Both the position numbers and the translations under genes were made by a program. Positions 15,723 through 23,970 of a stretch of DNA of 34,280 bases are shown one piece after another. The DNA comes from Gammaproteobacteria bacterium 53_120_T64 (GTDB lineage: Bacteria; Pseudomonadota; Gammaproteobacteria; Pseudomonadales; Porticoccaceae): positions 1-34,280 of the forward strand of contig MAAT01000070.1 of NCBI GenBank assembly GCA_002162815.1. Reading direction: 5' to 3'. How positions within the stretch are numbered: the stretch's first letter is position 1; every line of letters starts with the position of its first letter. The notes beneath the pieces were generated by a model. That model had not been told where the DNA came from. It made no database searches and saw nothing but the letters and a program-made list of their open reading frames with translations.

Positions 15723-17777
15723 CTAGCCGCCGGCAAAGTTGCCGTGCTTAAGCGCCTCAAGGGCATCGCGAACCACTGAGGCCTCTTCAAATTCAAGATT
15801 GCGCGCGTGCTCATACATTTTTTCTTCCATGGCTTTTAGCCGTTTTGCCAGTTGCGCGGGACTAAAGCTCTGAGCCTTCCCGCCCAACTCATACAGCACT
15901 TTCTGTTCGGCGACACTTTGCTGCTGTTTGCGCTTACCCCGCGCCGAACTCATCGCACCTTCCAGTACGTCTGGAATGGCTTTGACAATACCCCTTGGTA
16001 CAAGGTTGTTGGCCTTATTGTGGGCCTCTTGCCTGGCTCGACGCCGATCCGTTTCATCCATCGCCCGCTGCATAGAGCCGGTGACTTTATCGGCATAAAG
16101 AATCGCCTTGCCGTTGATATGGCGAGCGGCACGGCCAATGGTTTGAATCAGCGCCTGCTCAGAACGCAAAAAGCCTTCTTTATCGGCATCGAAGATCGCC
16201 ACCAGAGAGACCTCCGGCATATCCAAGCCCTCTCGCAACAGGTTAATCCCCACTAGCACATCAAATTCACCAAGGCGCAGGTCGCGAATAATCTCCACCC
16301 GCTCCACCGTGTCGATGTCGGAATGCACATAGCGCACGCGAATGCCGTGCTCATCGAGAAAATCCGTTAGATCTTCCGCCATGCGTTTGGTCAGCGTAGT
16401 AATCAACACCCGTTCATCGAGGGCCACACAGCGTTTAATCTCATTCATCACGTCGTCAACCTGATGACCGGCCGGGCGGATTTCAATCTGTGGGTCGACT
16501 AGCCCCGTCGGCCGCACCACCTGCTCAACTACTTGCCCGCCGCGCTCGGCCTCGTATTTGCCCGGTGTCGCGGAAACAAAAATAGTCTGGGGAATCAGAC
16601 CCTCCCACTCTTCAAAGCGCAGAGGCCGGTTATCGAGAGCCGATGGCAGGCGAAAGCCATAGCCGACCAAGGTTTCCTTGCGCGAGCGATCACCCTTGTA
16701 CATACCGCCAATCTGCGGCACGGAAACATGGGACTCGTCGACCACTAACAGGGCGTCATCCGGCAAATAGTCAAACAACGTCGGCGGCGCAGCACCGGGC
16801 TCACGGCCGGAGAGGTAGCGACTGTAATTTTCGATGCCCGAACAATAGCCCAACTCTTGCATCATCTCGAGATCGTAGCGCGTGCGCTCGGCCAAGCGCT
16901 GGGCCTCGACCAGCTTATTATTGCTGCGCAATTGCTCGAGCCGCTCGTGCAGCTCCACCTTTATATGCTCAACCGCATCCATAATGGTACTGCGCGGGGT
17001 TACGTAGTGCGATTTTGGATACACGGTAACCCGTGGTAAGCGCTGCAATACCTCGCCGGTAAGAGGGTCGAAGAGAGAGATATTCTCCACCTCTTCATCG
17101 AACAACTCGATACGCACGGCATCCTTTTCCGAATCGGCCGGAAATATATCAATAACATCGCCGCGCACCCGATAATTGGAGCGCTCGAAAGCGATGTCGT
17201 TGCGGGTGTATTGCAGCTCGGCGAGCCGCCGTAGAATACTGCGCTGGTCGATAACGTCGCCACGCACCACGTGCAATAGCATCTTTAAATAGGCGTCCGG
17301 GTCACCCAGCCCGTAAATCGCCGACACCGTCGCCACCACAATCACATCGCGTCGCTCCAGCAAGGCCTTGGTCGCCGACAAGCGCATTTGCTCGATGTGC
17401 TGATTCACCGAGGCATCCTTCTCTATATAGGTATTCGAGGCCGGCACATAGGCCTCCGGCTGATAGTAGTCGTAGTAAGAAACGAAATACTCCACCGAAT
17501 TTTTCGGGAAGAACTCCTTCATCTCACCATAGAGCTGGGCCGCCAAGGTTTTATTGTGAGCCATAACAATGGTCGGCCGTTGTAACTTCTCGATCACCTT
17601 AGCCACAGTAAAAGTCTTACCGGAGCCTGTGACCCCCAGTAAAGTAAGGCCCGACAAACCGGCTTCCAGCCCCGCCACCAACTGCTTGATAGCCTCCGGC
17701 TGGTCACCGGCGGGCTGGTAGGGACTGACAACTTCGAAGTTTTTTGTGTGGGAAGAAATTGAACTAACTGTACCCAT
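15723..17777 (-). CDS. uvrB: Excinuclease ABC subunit B
   Basis: A 684-residue nucleotide-excision repair helicase-like subunit that verifies damage handed over by UvrA and recruits UvrC. It has the Walker A GVTGSGKT, the beta-hairpin region with [12 protein letters not shown], the DESHVS Walker B region, helicase motifs SATPG and IGRAARH, and a C-terminal UVR domain ([13 protein letters not shown]). Start 17777 is chosen because homologues begin a short distance before the PAGDQPEAI segment; in-frame starts at 17813 and 17834 would add residues unlike the family. No Shine-Dalgarno is obvious for any choice. I see no full SOS box in the upstream 120 bp (the nearest is CTG-N10-CAA), so LexA control, known for E. 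coli uvrB, is not evident here. Confidence 0.95.
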   Translation of the reverse strand: MGTVSSISSHTKNFEVVSPYQPAGDQPEAIKQLVAGLEAGLSGLTLLGVTGSGKTFTVAKVIEKLQRPTIVMAHNKTLAAQLYGEMKEFFPKNSVEYFVSYYDYYQPEAYVPASNTYIEKDASVNQHIEQMRLSATKALLERRDVIVVATVSAIYGLGDPDAYLKMLLHVVRGDVIDQRSILRRLAELQYTRNDIAFERSNYRVRGDVIDIFPADSEKDAVRIELFDEEVENISLFDPLTGEVLQRLPRVTVYPKSHYVTPRSTIMDAVEHIKVELHERLEQLRSNNKLVEAQRLAERTRYDLEMMQELGYCSGIENYSRYLSGREPGAAPPTLFDYLPDDALLVVDESHVSVPQIGGMYKGDRSRKETLVGYGFRLPSALDNRPLRFEEWEGLIPQTIFVSATPGKYEAERGGQVVEQVVRPTGLVDPQIEIRPAGHQVDDVMNEIKRCVALDERVLITTLTKRMAEDLTDFLDEHGIRVRYVHSDIDTVERVEIIRDLRLGEFDVLVGINLLREGLDMPEVSLVAIFDADKEGFLRSEQALIQTIGRAARHINGKAILYADKVTGSMQRAMDETDRRRARQEAHNKANNLVPRGIVKAIPDVLEGAMSSARGKRKQQQSVAEQKVLYELGGKAQSFSPAQLAKRLKAMEEKMYEHARNLEFEEASVVRDALEALKHGNFAGG

Positions 17778-17841
17778 AAGACTAATAACTGGCCTATCGA
17801 TCAATAAACACATGCACTCGCCAACAAAGCCCAAAGAAGGC

Positions 17842-17868
17842 TTGACTGACCCCAGGCCTGACTATACC
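17842..17868 (+). promoter_or_regulatory. Promoter of tRNA-Asn copy 1
   Basis: CTTGAC (17841-17846) and TATACC (17863-17868) with a 16-base spacer resemble a sigma-70 promoter; reading TTGACT as -35 gives 15. A GC-rich stretch (GACGCCGC) follows the -10, like stringently controlled tRNA promoters. The same elements are kept in copy 2. Confidence 0.6.
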
Positions 17869-17887
17869 ATGACGCCGCTTTTGCAGT

Positions 17888-17963
17888 TCCGCCTTAGCTC
17901 AGTTGGTAGAGCAAATGACTGTTAATCATTGGGTCGCTGGTTCGAGCCCAGCAGGCGGAGCCA
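17888..17963 (+). tRNA. tRNA-Asn (GTT), copy 1
   Basis: A 76-base tRNA with acceptor TCCGCCT/AGGCGGA, anticodon loop CTGTTAA with GTT, T-loop GTTCGAGCC and encoded CCA. It is divergent from uvrB and identical to copy 2. Confidence 0.97.
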
Positions 17964-17976
17964 AATGTAAAGATTA

Positions 17977-18008
17977 CCCCTAAAACACTGTTTTAGGGGC
18001 TTTTTTTT
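17977..18008 (+). terminator. Rho-independent terminator of tRNA-Asn copy 1
   Basis: CCCCTAAAAC and GTTTTAGGGG form a 10-bp perfect stem with a three-base loop, followed by C and eight T residues. It starts 14 bases after the tRNA end. Confidence 0.95.
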
Positions 18009-18475
18009 GCTTAGAAAATACTACTAAAAAACTTTACAGAGCTCTAATGGCATCCTATTTAATCACTCGCCAGCATCATTTTTATTGTTCGTCGCGAGTC
18101 GAATAACAAGATCTGCAACTCGCTTCTCACAGCAAAGAATTGCCCACAGCGATGGCTCAATCGAGTACGCATTTCACCTATATCAGCCAGTGCTTTCCCT
18201 CCGACCTAAGCTTTATTTAGCGGCGTCGAAAGGTATTAAATAGAGCCTCCGCTTGATCAGCACGCATACTTACCGTGACGCGAGGTCTGTTACGTGTAAA
18301 AAGAATAGATATCAATGACAGACCGATCGAGATCGACTCATATATAAGCAAACTCTCTCTGTTTCGACATAGTGAAATGGCTTCGCGATATCATCCCCAA
18401 CCGCAAGCAGCTCTTTCGCTGATAGGGGGGGGCTAGCCGCCTCGACAATCTCACTGACAACAGCAAGCCCATATA
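18009..18475. other. Non-coding stretch between the two tRNA-Asn copies
   Basis: No reading frame or recognisable protein remnant is visible on either strand over about 470 bp. A G-run (GGGGGGGG, about 18425-18432) and one arm of a distant inverted repeat (18358-18371) are the only structures noted. There is no integrase or transposase. Confidence 0.5.
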
Positions 18476-18609
18476 CCCAAAGAAGGCTTGACTGACCCCA
18501 AGCCTGACTATACCATTGCGCCGCTTTTGCAGTTCCGCCTTAGCTCAGTTGGTAGAGCAAATGACTGTTAATCATTGGGTCGCTGGTTCGAGCCCAGCAG
18601 GCGGAGCCA
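18476..18609 (+). repeat. tRNA-Asn unit with promoter, second copy of the 134-bp direct repeat
   Basis: It matches 17830-17963 at 131 of 134 positions, including the promoter elements and the whole tRNA. The sequence after the CCA is unrelated to that after copy 1, including a different terminator. Confidence 0.93.
18534..18609 (+). tRNA. tRNA-Asn (GTT), copy 2
   Basis: A 76-base tRNA identical to copy 1, with intact promoter and its own terminator, so both copies are probably expressed. Confidence 0.97.
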
Positions 18610-18619
18610 TACAATGAAG

Positions 18620-18652
18620 AAAAAGGTCTGTAGCCCTACAGGCCTTTTTTTT
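18620..18652 (+). terminator. Rho-independent terminator of tRNA-Asn copy 2
   Basis: AAAAAGG-T-CTGTAG pairs with CTACAG-G-CCTTTTT around CC, followed by a T-run. It starts about ten bases after the tRNA. Confidence 0.9.
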
Positions 18653-19010
18653 CGACAATTTTTAACAACACAAGCCTAGCATTGTTGCCCAGCGAGACCG
18701 GTCAATAATATGTAGATTGCCGTCCGTCTTGATTCGCCTATCCCGCGATCTTTACCCGACGCCATAAAGGCCTTAAACCTTGTCTCCGTTGAATTTCTCA
18801 CTACCCATCACCTGCGTCTCGACCAGGACTGCTCTCAGCCCTAAATACTCAGTGTATGTCGAAACAGATGCTGCCTATATGGCATGTAGATAAGGCCTAT
18901 CCATACCGGCAGCCATCAGATCGTGGTAATTCACATCCCGTTGAAAACTACTAATTTCTAAGGAATACCTCATTTAACGAGCCCTGGAAATTCTGCCAAA
19001 AGCGGGCCTT
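18653..19010. other. Non-coding stretch before the pseudogene
   Basis: About 360 bp with no supported gene. It holds the second arm (18855-18868) of a 14-bp inverted repeat whose first arm is at 18358-18371. It may include the decayed promoter of the pseudogene. Confidence 0.5.
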
Positions 19011-20037
19011 ATGGCAGTCCTTGTTTTTTCTTTACCGGCTTATGCAGAAACCAAACAAGCCGACACCAAGAGCTCCGTCTATAAGCCCCGCGCAACTCCC
19101 ATCGCCACCCCGACCTCCAGGGCGCATGGGATTTCCGCACACTAACGTCTCTCGAGCGCCCCAAGTCACTTGGCGATTAAGCCGTGTTCAGCGCCGAGGA
19201 GCAGGCCGCATTCAAATCACAATCCATTGACCTCTTGGATGTTGATAAGAGCAGATACCACGAGCGATGTTGAGAGTGCCGACCATAGTTTCTGGTTCGA
19301 CTATGGTACCTCAATGAACGAGGATGGAAGAACATCTCTGGTCACCAGTCCCGCCAACGGACGCCTATCCGCGCTGACCGCAGAAGCCGTGGCGCGAATG
19401 AAGCAAAAACATTTACGTGAAGACCCCGTGCGCGACATCCTCTCTATTGGCTTGGCGGTCTTTCATCCCGCCGGGCCAGAGACCCTCGGTCTTTCCGAGC
19501 GCTGCCTACTGAGCTTTAATGCCGGCCCACCACTCACCCCAGAGCCTACAACAACAATCTACGCATCATTCAAGCGCCGCAGCATGTAGCGATCTTCACC
19601 GAGATGATTCACGAGGCCGCGTGGTACCCATCGATGGCAGCCCACACCTACCGGCGGCAATAACCCAGTGGACTGGCGATTCAAGAGGCCACTGGGAGGA
19701 TGACACCCTGATTGTTGAAACGACCAACTTCACGGGTAAAACACCCTCCTTCCAAATGCCCATTAAGCTCGTCGACCCGGCGCTGAATGGTGTCGTTGGA
19801 AGCGGTGAAAACTTCACCTTGATCGAGCGTTTCACCCGCACCAGTGACGCCATCATTGTTTACCAATACCCAGTCACCGACCTCGGCACTTTCACCCATG
19901 CCTTTACTGCGGCCATTCCCCTAAAAACCAGTGACAGCCAGCTCTTTAAATACGCTTGTCACTAGGGCAACCACGGCGCTGCCGGTATGTTATCGGGTGC
20001 TCGCCAGGAAGAAAAAGAAACTGCGGAAAAACTCTAG
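19011..20037 (+). pseudogene. Decayed gene for a secreted protein of unknown function, with four frameshifts and two stops
   Basis: Reading through frames restores one protein of about 340 residues. It has a signal-peptide-like start (MAVLVFSLPAYAET, frame of 19011), then RHPDLQGAWDFRTLTSLERP from 19103 in a second frame, broken by TAA at 19178. Next, FWFDYGTSMNEDGRTSLV to SERCLLSFNAGPPLTP in the first frame, then YNNNLRIIQAPQHVAIF from 19547, then VVPIDGSPHLP to FKYACH, where TAG (19963) replaces the usual Glu of YACHEGN. Finally, SGARQEEK runs to a stop at 20037. I recognise the pattern (DLQG-W, LSERC, GPP, YNNN, MIHD, IPLDGRPHLP, GDSRGHWEGDTLVVETTNF, YACHEGN) as a family of uncharacterised exported proteins. 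The family's function is unknown to me. The number of lesions makes sequencing error an unlikely sole cause. Confidence 0.85.
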
Positions 20038-20194
20038 CGGCTGTCGCCATCAAAACCAGCCCTCGGGGTAGTTCCCGTCTCACCAGCCCTTCCCATTACG
20101 TTTATCCCTAAACCTAAAAGTCTTAGCCTAAAACGAATCACCTCACCCCTCTTGCTGTTTTTTTTGAACCATCCGAACACAAGATTACACTGAT

Positions 20195-21142
20195 TCAGCC
20201 CCTCACATCATCACTGCCATCCATTTTTCTCTGTGTATCCAGACCCTGCCAAAACGCCTCGACACCATTGAGCATCTCTCGACCGCAGTCGATAAAGCGC
20301 ACCTCATCAATGTCGCGGGTAAAATACAATTCTTCCAATTCCTCTTGCGTGTGGGCCGCATGCTGTGCCTCTATTTTTGCGTGGTAGGTGAAAAAGGCCA
20401 GCGGCAATTTTTTCGCGGCTTGACTGTTGTAAGCCGTAAAGCCGCTAATCAATTGCTCCCAAAATCCCGCTGCAGCCCAATTTTCCACCGCGTAGCTCGC
20501 CGCCTGTGAGGTCATATAATCTTCACTGCCATAGAGGCGGGCCAACTCGTCGCAAAAAAACAGTGTTGCCGCCAAACCGTGATGGCGCTTGCCGACCTGG
20601 CTAAACGTTAAATCAAGCGCGCTCGCCATGCGCAGTAACCACTCAAAATGAGCGGCGCGAAAATGGAAGGTGCCTCCCTCGACCGTGCCCTCGGCGGCCA
20701 ATAAATCGGCCTCAGGGGATTCCCCAGTAACGTCTACCGGTGAAGATCTTGCGTCCAGCGCTTTAAAGACGACGCCAATTTCATTGGCCAGTATTTCCTT
20801 GGATGCGCGCATGCCCTCAAGGGTATCGGCATTGATGGTTTTTTTTAGCTGGGCAATAAGAAATAAATTGGAGAAAACCGAAAATTGCACGACAAACTCG
20901 CGGGCCTGCCGGCCATTAAACCCGCCTTTTGCAAACCAAGCGGTATAGGTATTCGCGCTAATCACCGGATGGCGCAATAAATCACGATTAATACTTTGCT
21001 GAAAATCCAGGAACTGCTGCGCTCTGTCAATCGAGTAGCCCAGGCGCTGCTCCATCAGAGCCCGAATGGAAGCCCCGCTGAGGCCTACAATGTGATGCTG
21101 GCTGGCAAAATACTGCTGTTCACCACTCAATGACTGACTCAT
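20195..21142 (-). CDS. Heme-oxygenase-like dimetal oxidase (HDO)-type protein, last gene of the homogentisate operon
   Basis: A 315-residue soluble, mainly helical protein. The pattern of metal ligands resembles the HDO superfamily (CADD, UndA, SznF relatives). It has Glu121 (ANEIG), His165 (FRAAHFEWL), Glu220 (AVENWAAAGF), and then His254-x3-Glu258-x2-His261 (YHAKIEAQH). In CADD the last three ligands are His-x3-Asp-x2-His and a Glu lies about 32 residues before; here the spacing is 33. The gap between Glu121 and His165 is much longer than in CADD, as if a loop were inserted. The start at 21142 has GAGG/GGCGGG upstream, and the gene begins 11 bases after the maiA stop, so it is almost surely co-transcribed with the tyrosine pathway. 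The reaction is unknown; a TenA-like non-metal role is the main alternative. Confidence 0.65.
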   Translation of the reverse strand: MSQSLSGEQQYFASQHHIVGLSGASIRALMEQRLGYSIDRAQQFLDFQQSINRDLLRHPVISANTYTAWFAKGGFNGRQAREFVVQFSVFSNLFLIAQLKKTINADTLEGMRASKEILANEIGVVFKALDARSSPVDVTGESPEADLLAAEGTVEGGTFHFRAAHFEWLLRMASALDLTFSQVGKRHHGLAATLFFCDELARLYGSEDYMTSQAASYAVENWAAAGFWEQLISGFTAYNSQAAKKLPLAFFTYHAKIEAQHAAHTQEELEELYFTRDIDEVRFIDCGREMLNGVEAFWQGLDTQRKMDGSDDVRG

Positions 21143-21153
21143 AAAACCCGCCT

Positions 21154-21837
21154 CTACACCACCTCGACAAAATCGGCTTGCTGCTCGGGCGCAGCCCCTT
21201 GAAACACCGCCAGGCCCATGCAGTGCGCATAAATCTGCTGAATTATCGGGCAATCAGCCAGCGAGCAATTAAAGCGCAGGGCATTGTAAACTTGAGGAAT
21301 CAGGCAGATATCTGCCAACCCAGGTTCCGTCCCATAGCAGTAGCTGGGGGCAGAGCTCGCCCCTTGACCCCTATCTCTAATGGCGCTTAAGCTCACTTCC
21401 AGCGCTGCCAGGCCCTCGCTAAGCCAATGGCAATACCAGCGCTCGCGCTCAGCCTTATCGAGGCCAAGTTGATGCTCTAAATAGCGCAACACCCGCAAGT
21501 TATCGAGGGGATGAATATCACAGGCAATACTCAACGCCAGCGCGCGTACCGCCGCCCTGGCCTGTAGCGCAATGGGCAGTAGTGCCGGACGGGGCTGCAT
21601 CTCTTCTAGATATTCAATAATCGCTAGGGACTGGCTCACCGTGTCGTCGCCGCAGCACAAGACCGGGACCATCCGCTGTGGGTTTATCGCAGAATAATCC
21701 GCTGAATATTGTTCGCCCCCGTCTTTCAGCAGGTGAATAAATTCACTCTGATAAGTCATGGCCTTAATATTCAGGGCGATACGCACCCGAAAGGCCGCCG
21801 AGCTGCGGCAATAGGTGTACAACCTTAAAGTTTGCAC
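21154..21837 (-). CDS. maiA: Maleylacetoacetate isomerase (zeta-class glutathione transferase)
   Basis: A 227-residue GST-fold enzyme that isomerises maleylacetoacetate to fumarylacetoacetate with glutathione as cofactor. The zeta-class signature SSAAFRVRIAL (residues 12-22) carries the catalytic Ser, followed by NPQRMVPVL and the SQSLAIIEYL motif for glutathione binding. The start is GTG (21837), overlapping the last 13 bases of fahA, with AGGA nine bases upstream. The overlap points to translational coupling. It is between fahA and the HDO-like gene in one operon. Confidence 0.93.
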   Translation of the reverse strand: MQTLRLYTYCRSSAAFRVRIALNIKAMTYQSEFIHLLKDGGEQYSADYSAINPQRMVPVLCCGDDTVSQSLAIIEYLEEMQPRPALLPIALQARAAVRALALSIACDIHPLDNLRVLRYLEHQLGLDKAERERWYCHWLSEGLAALEVSLSAIRDRGQGASSAPSYCYGTEPGLADICLIPQVYNALRFNCSLADCPIIQQIYAHCMGLAVFQGAAPEQQADFVEVV

Positions 21838-22808
21838 GAGCGCACTTCCTGCTCAATAGCGCCGAAAATCGACGCGCCCGCTGGGTCCAGCATTTCAATA
21901 CGAATGTAGTCCCCAAACACCATAAACTCTGTACTCGCCAAACCCGACGCCACTATCTCAACCACGCGTTTTTCGACCAAGCATGAGTACCCTGCGGTTT
22001 CGTCGTGGTTGGACACCGTGCCGGAACCAATAATAGTACCCGCCCTCAAGGCCCGAGTTTTTGCCCCGTGGGTGAGCAGCTGGGCAAAGCTGAATTGCAT
22101 ATCAACACCGGCATTGGGCTCGCCAAACAAGGCTTGGTTGTAGGTACTCAGCAGCGCTAGGTGCACCTTGTCATCGCGCCAGGCGGCGCCCAATTCGTCC
22201 GGTGTCACCGCCACCGGAGAAAAGGCCGTCGGCGGCTTGCCGTGAATAAAACCAAAGCCCTTGGCCAATTCACTGGGAATCAAGTTGCGCAGGGAGACAT
22301 CGTTAACCAGCATAATGAGTTTGATATGGCCACTCGCGGCGTGACCATTGGTACCCATCGGCACATCGTCACAGATGACTGCCACCTCGGCCTCGAAGTC
22401 GATACCGTCGGCCTCGCTCGCCACACAGATGGTATCTTTGGGCCCCAAAAAATGATCCGAGCCGCCCTGATACATCAATGGCTCGGATAAAAAACTCTCG
22501 GGCATATCGACACCCCGCGCCCGTCTAACACGCTCTACATGGCTCAAATAGGCGCTGCCATCCAACCACTGAAAAGCTCTGGGGAGTGGTGAACAGAGAT
22601 TATTGTGGTCGAGCTGAAACCCGGCATGGGGATGCTTATTAATGGTGTCAGAAAGCATGTGCAGAGCCTGCTCACAAGTTTGCCAGTTTTCAATGGCGTG
22701 CTGCAGGGAGGGCGATATATCGGCAGCACTGAGATAGTGGCTCAAACTGCGATTGACGACGATCAAGTGCCCATCCCGTGCCGACGATTTCAAGCTAGCC
22801 AGTTTCAT
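21825..22808 (-). CDS. fahA: Fumarylacetoacetase (fumarylacetoacetate hydrolase family)
   Basis: A 327-residue enzyme of the last step of tyrosine breakdown, splitting fumarylacetoacetate to fumarate and acetoacetate. The metal site motif D-x-E-x-E appears as DFEAEVAVI, and NDVSLRNLIP and GSGTVSN are typical of the C-terminal FAH domain. It is about 90 residues shorter than the mammalian enzyme and matches the short form known in marine gammaproteobacteria such as Shewanella. A strong GGGGAGGG precedes ATG 22808. It follows hmgA by 40 bp and overlaps maiA. Confidence 0.9.
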   Translation of the reverse strand: MKLASLKSSARDGHLIVVNRSLSHYLSAADISPSLQHAIENWQTCEQALHMLSDTINKHPHAGFQLDHNNLCSPLPRAFQWLDGSAYLSHVERVRRARGVDMPESFLSEPLMYQGGSDHFLGPKDTICVASEADGIDFEAEVAVICDDVPMGTNGHAASGHIKLIMLVNDVSLRNLIPSELAKGFGFIHGKPPTAFSPVAVTPDELGAAWRDDKVHLALLSTYNQALFGEPNAGVDMQFSFAQLLTHGAKTRALRAGTIIGSGTVSNHDETAGYSCLVEKRVVEIVASGLASTEFMVFGDYIRIEMLDPAGASIFGAIEQEVRSCKL

Positions 22809-22848
22809 AACGGCCCTCCCCGGGCATTTTCAAGATTTTACACAGATC

Positions 22849-23970
22849 CTACTCCGTCCAAGAATTGACGTAGCCCGCCCATTCAATCTCACCCGCTGTG
22901 GCAGCAACGGTTAACGGATCGCGGGTATCAATCATCACCGCGACCTCATCGGTCGCCTTGCGCTGCCCCTTGAGCCCTGTTTGCAACGCCTTGGGGTGGG
23001 GGCCATGACTGAGGCCGCAGGGATGCAGGGTTACCATGCCGGGATGAATATTGTCCCGCGAGAAAAACTCGCCGCGATGGTAAAAAATCACCTCATCGTA
23101 ATCATCGTTATTGTGAAAAAAAGGGACTTTCAATGCACCGGGGTCAGTTTCGATAGGCCGCGGACAAAAGGTGCACACAGCAAAGCGTTCGCTGACAAAG
23201 GTGGTGTGGGCCGAGGGCGGCAGGTGATAGCGATGGCTCATTAAAGGTCGTATATCGCGCCAGTTAATGCGCACCACCGACAAGTCACCGTGCCAACCCA
23301 AGGCATCCAGAGGATTGAAGGGGTAGTGCACCGTGGTCAATTGTCCCGACCGTTTCACCACCAGGCGATGTGTCTGTTCCGACTGCTGCTCGATAAAAGC
23401 GGCATCGATATGTGGGGTATCGAGCATCGCGGCATCGAAGATGGCGTGGTGGCCGACCAGAGCTTTCTCGGGTAAACCCAGACTGGCACCGGTGGCCTCA
23501 ATCATTAACACGCTCAAGGGCTGCTCGTGCTGCAAGCGCCACATGGTGCCACGGGGGATCAACAGGTAGTCGCCTTCGGTAACACTCAGGTGGCCAAAGT
23601 CGCAGAACAACTCGGCACTGCCGCTATGGATGAAAAGCAAATCATCGCCATCGGCATTGCGCGCCAGCTCACTGGCACTACGGGTCACTTTCCACAAACG
23701 TATGTGACAGTACTGATTGTGTAACAACGAAACCGCCGACCAGGGGTGGCATTGCTCGCTATCCAGTTCGGTGGTGTCAAAAGCCCGTGGCAGTAGGGGG
23801 CCATCGATACGACGCCAGGACGTCGGCGGGTGGCGATGGTAAAACTGACTGGCAGGGCCAAAAAAGCCCTCCTTGCTCATCTCCCTTTCATAGCTGCCCT
23901 CAGGTAAGTCACAGTGCGCCTGACGGGAACTCTGGCCCTCCACCCGGGGAAAGGAAATCCATTGCGGCAT
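22849..23970 (-). CDS. hmgA: Homogentisate 1,2-dioxygenase
   Basis: A 373-residue iron enzyme that opens the ring of homogentisate to maleylacetoacetate. The cupin-like C-terminal part carries the likely iron ligands: His of PFFHNND, Glu of YDEVIFYHRGEFF and His of GLSHGPHP. It is some 60-70 residues shorter than the human and Pseudomonas enzymes, as in the short marine type. The ATG directly follows the hpd stop codon with no gap, so there is no room for an N-terminal extension, and translation is probably coupled. Confidence 0.93.
   Translation of the reverse strand: MPQWISFPRVEGQSSRQAHCDLPEGSYEREMSKEGFFGPASQFYHRHPPTSWRRIDGPLLPRAFDTTELDSEQCHPWSAVSLLHNQYCHIRLWKVTRSASELARNADGDDLLFIHSGSAELFCDFGHLSVTEGDYLLIPRGTMWRLQHEQPLSVLMIEATGASLGLPEKALVGHHAIFDAAMLDTPHIDAAFIEQQSEQTHRLVVKRSGQLTTVHYPFNPLDALGWHGDLSVVRINWRDIRPLMSHRYHLPPSAHTTFVSERFAVCTFCPRPIETDPGALKVPFFHNNDDYDEVIFYHRGEFFSRDNIHPGMVTLHPCGLSHGPHPKALQTGLKGQRKATDEVAVMIDTRDPLTVAATAGEIEWAGYVNSWTE

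Larger units (their letters stand above)
17830..17963 (+). repeat. tRNA-Asn unit with promoter, first copy of a 134-bp direct repeat
   Basis: This segment recurs at 18476-18609 with three base differences, all upstream of the tRNA. The unit starts 58 bp before the tRNA and ends exactly at the encoded CCA. The first copy overlaps the upstream region of uvrB. Confidence 0.93.

Noticed and set aside
15849-16256. Plus-strand reading frame of 134 residues inside uvrB
   Set aside because: It is the shadow of uvrB codons; the minus-strand protein is unmistakable.
17761-17890. Possible SOS box upstream of uvrB
   Set aside because: The best match is CTG-N10-CAA, lacking the essential CAG half, so I do not call it an operator.
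17964-18533. Genomic island between the two tRNA-Asn copies
   Set aside because: Only 570 bp without integrase, transposase or cargo genes; the repeat is better described as a tRNA-unit duplication until relatives are compared.
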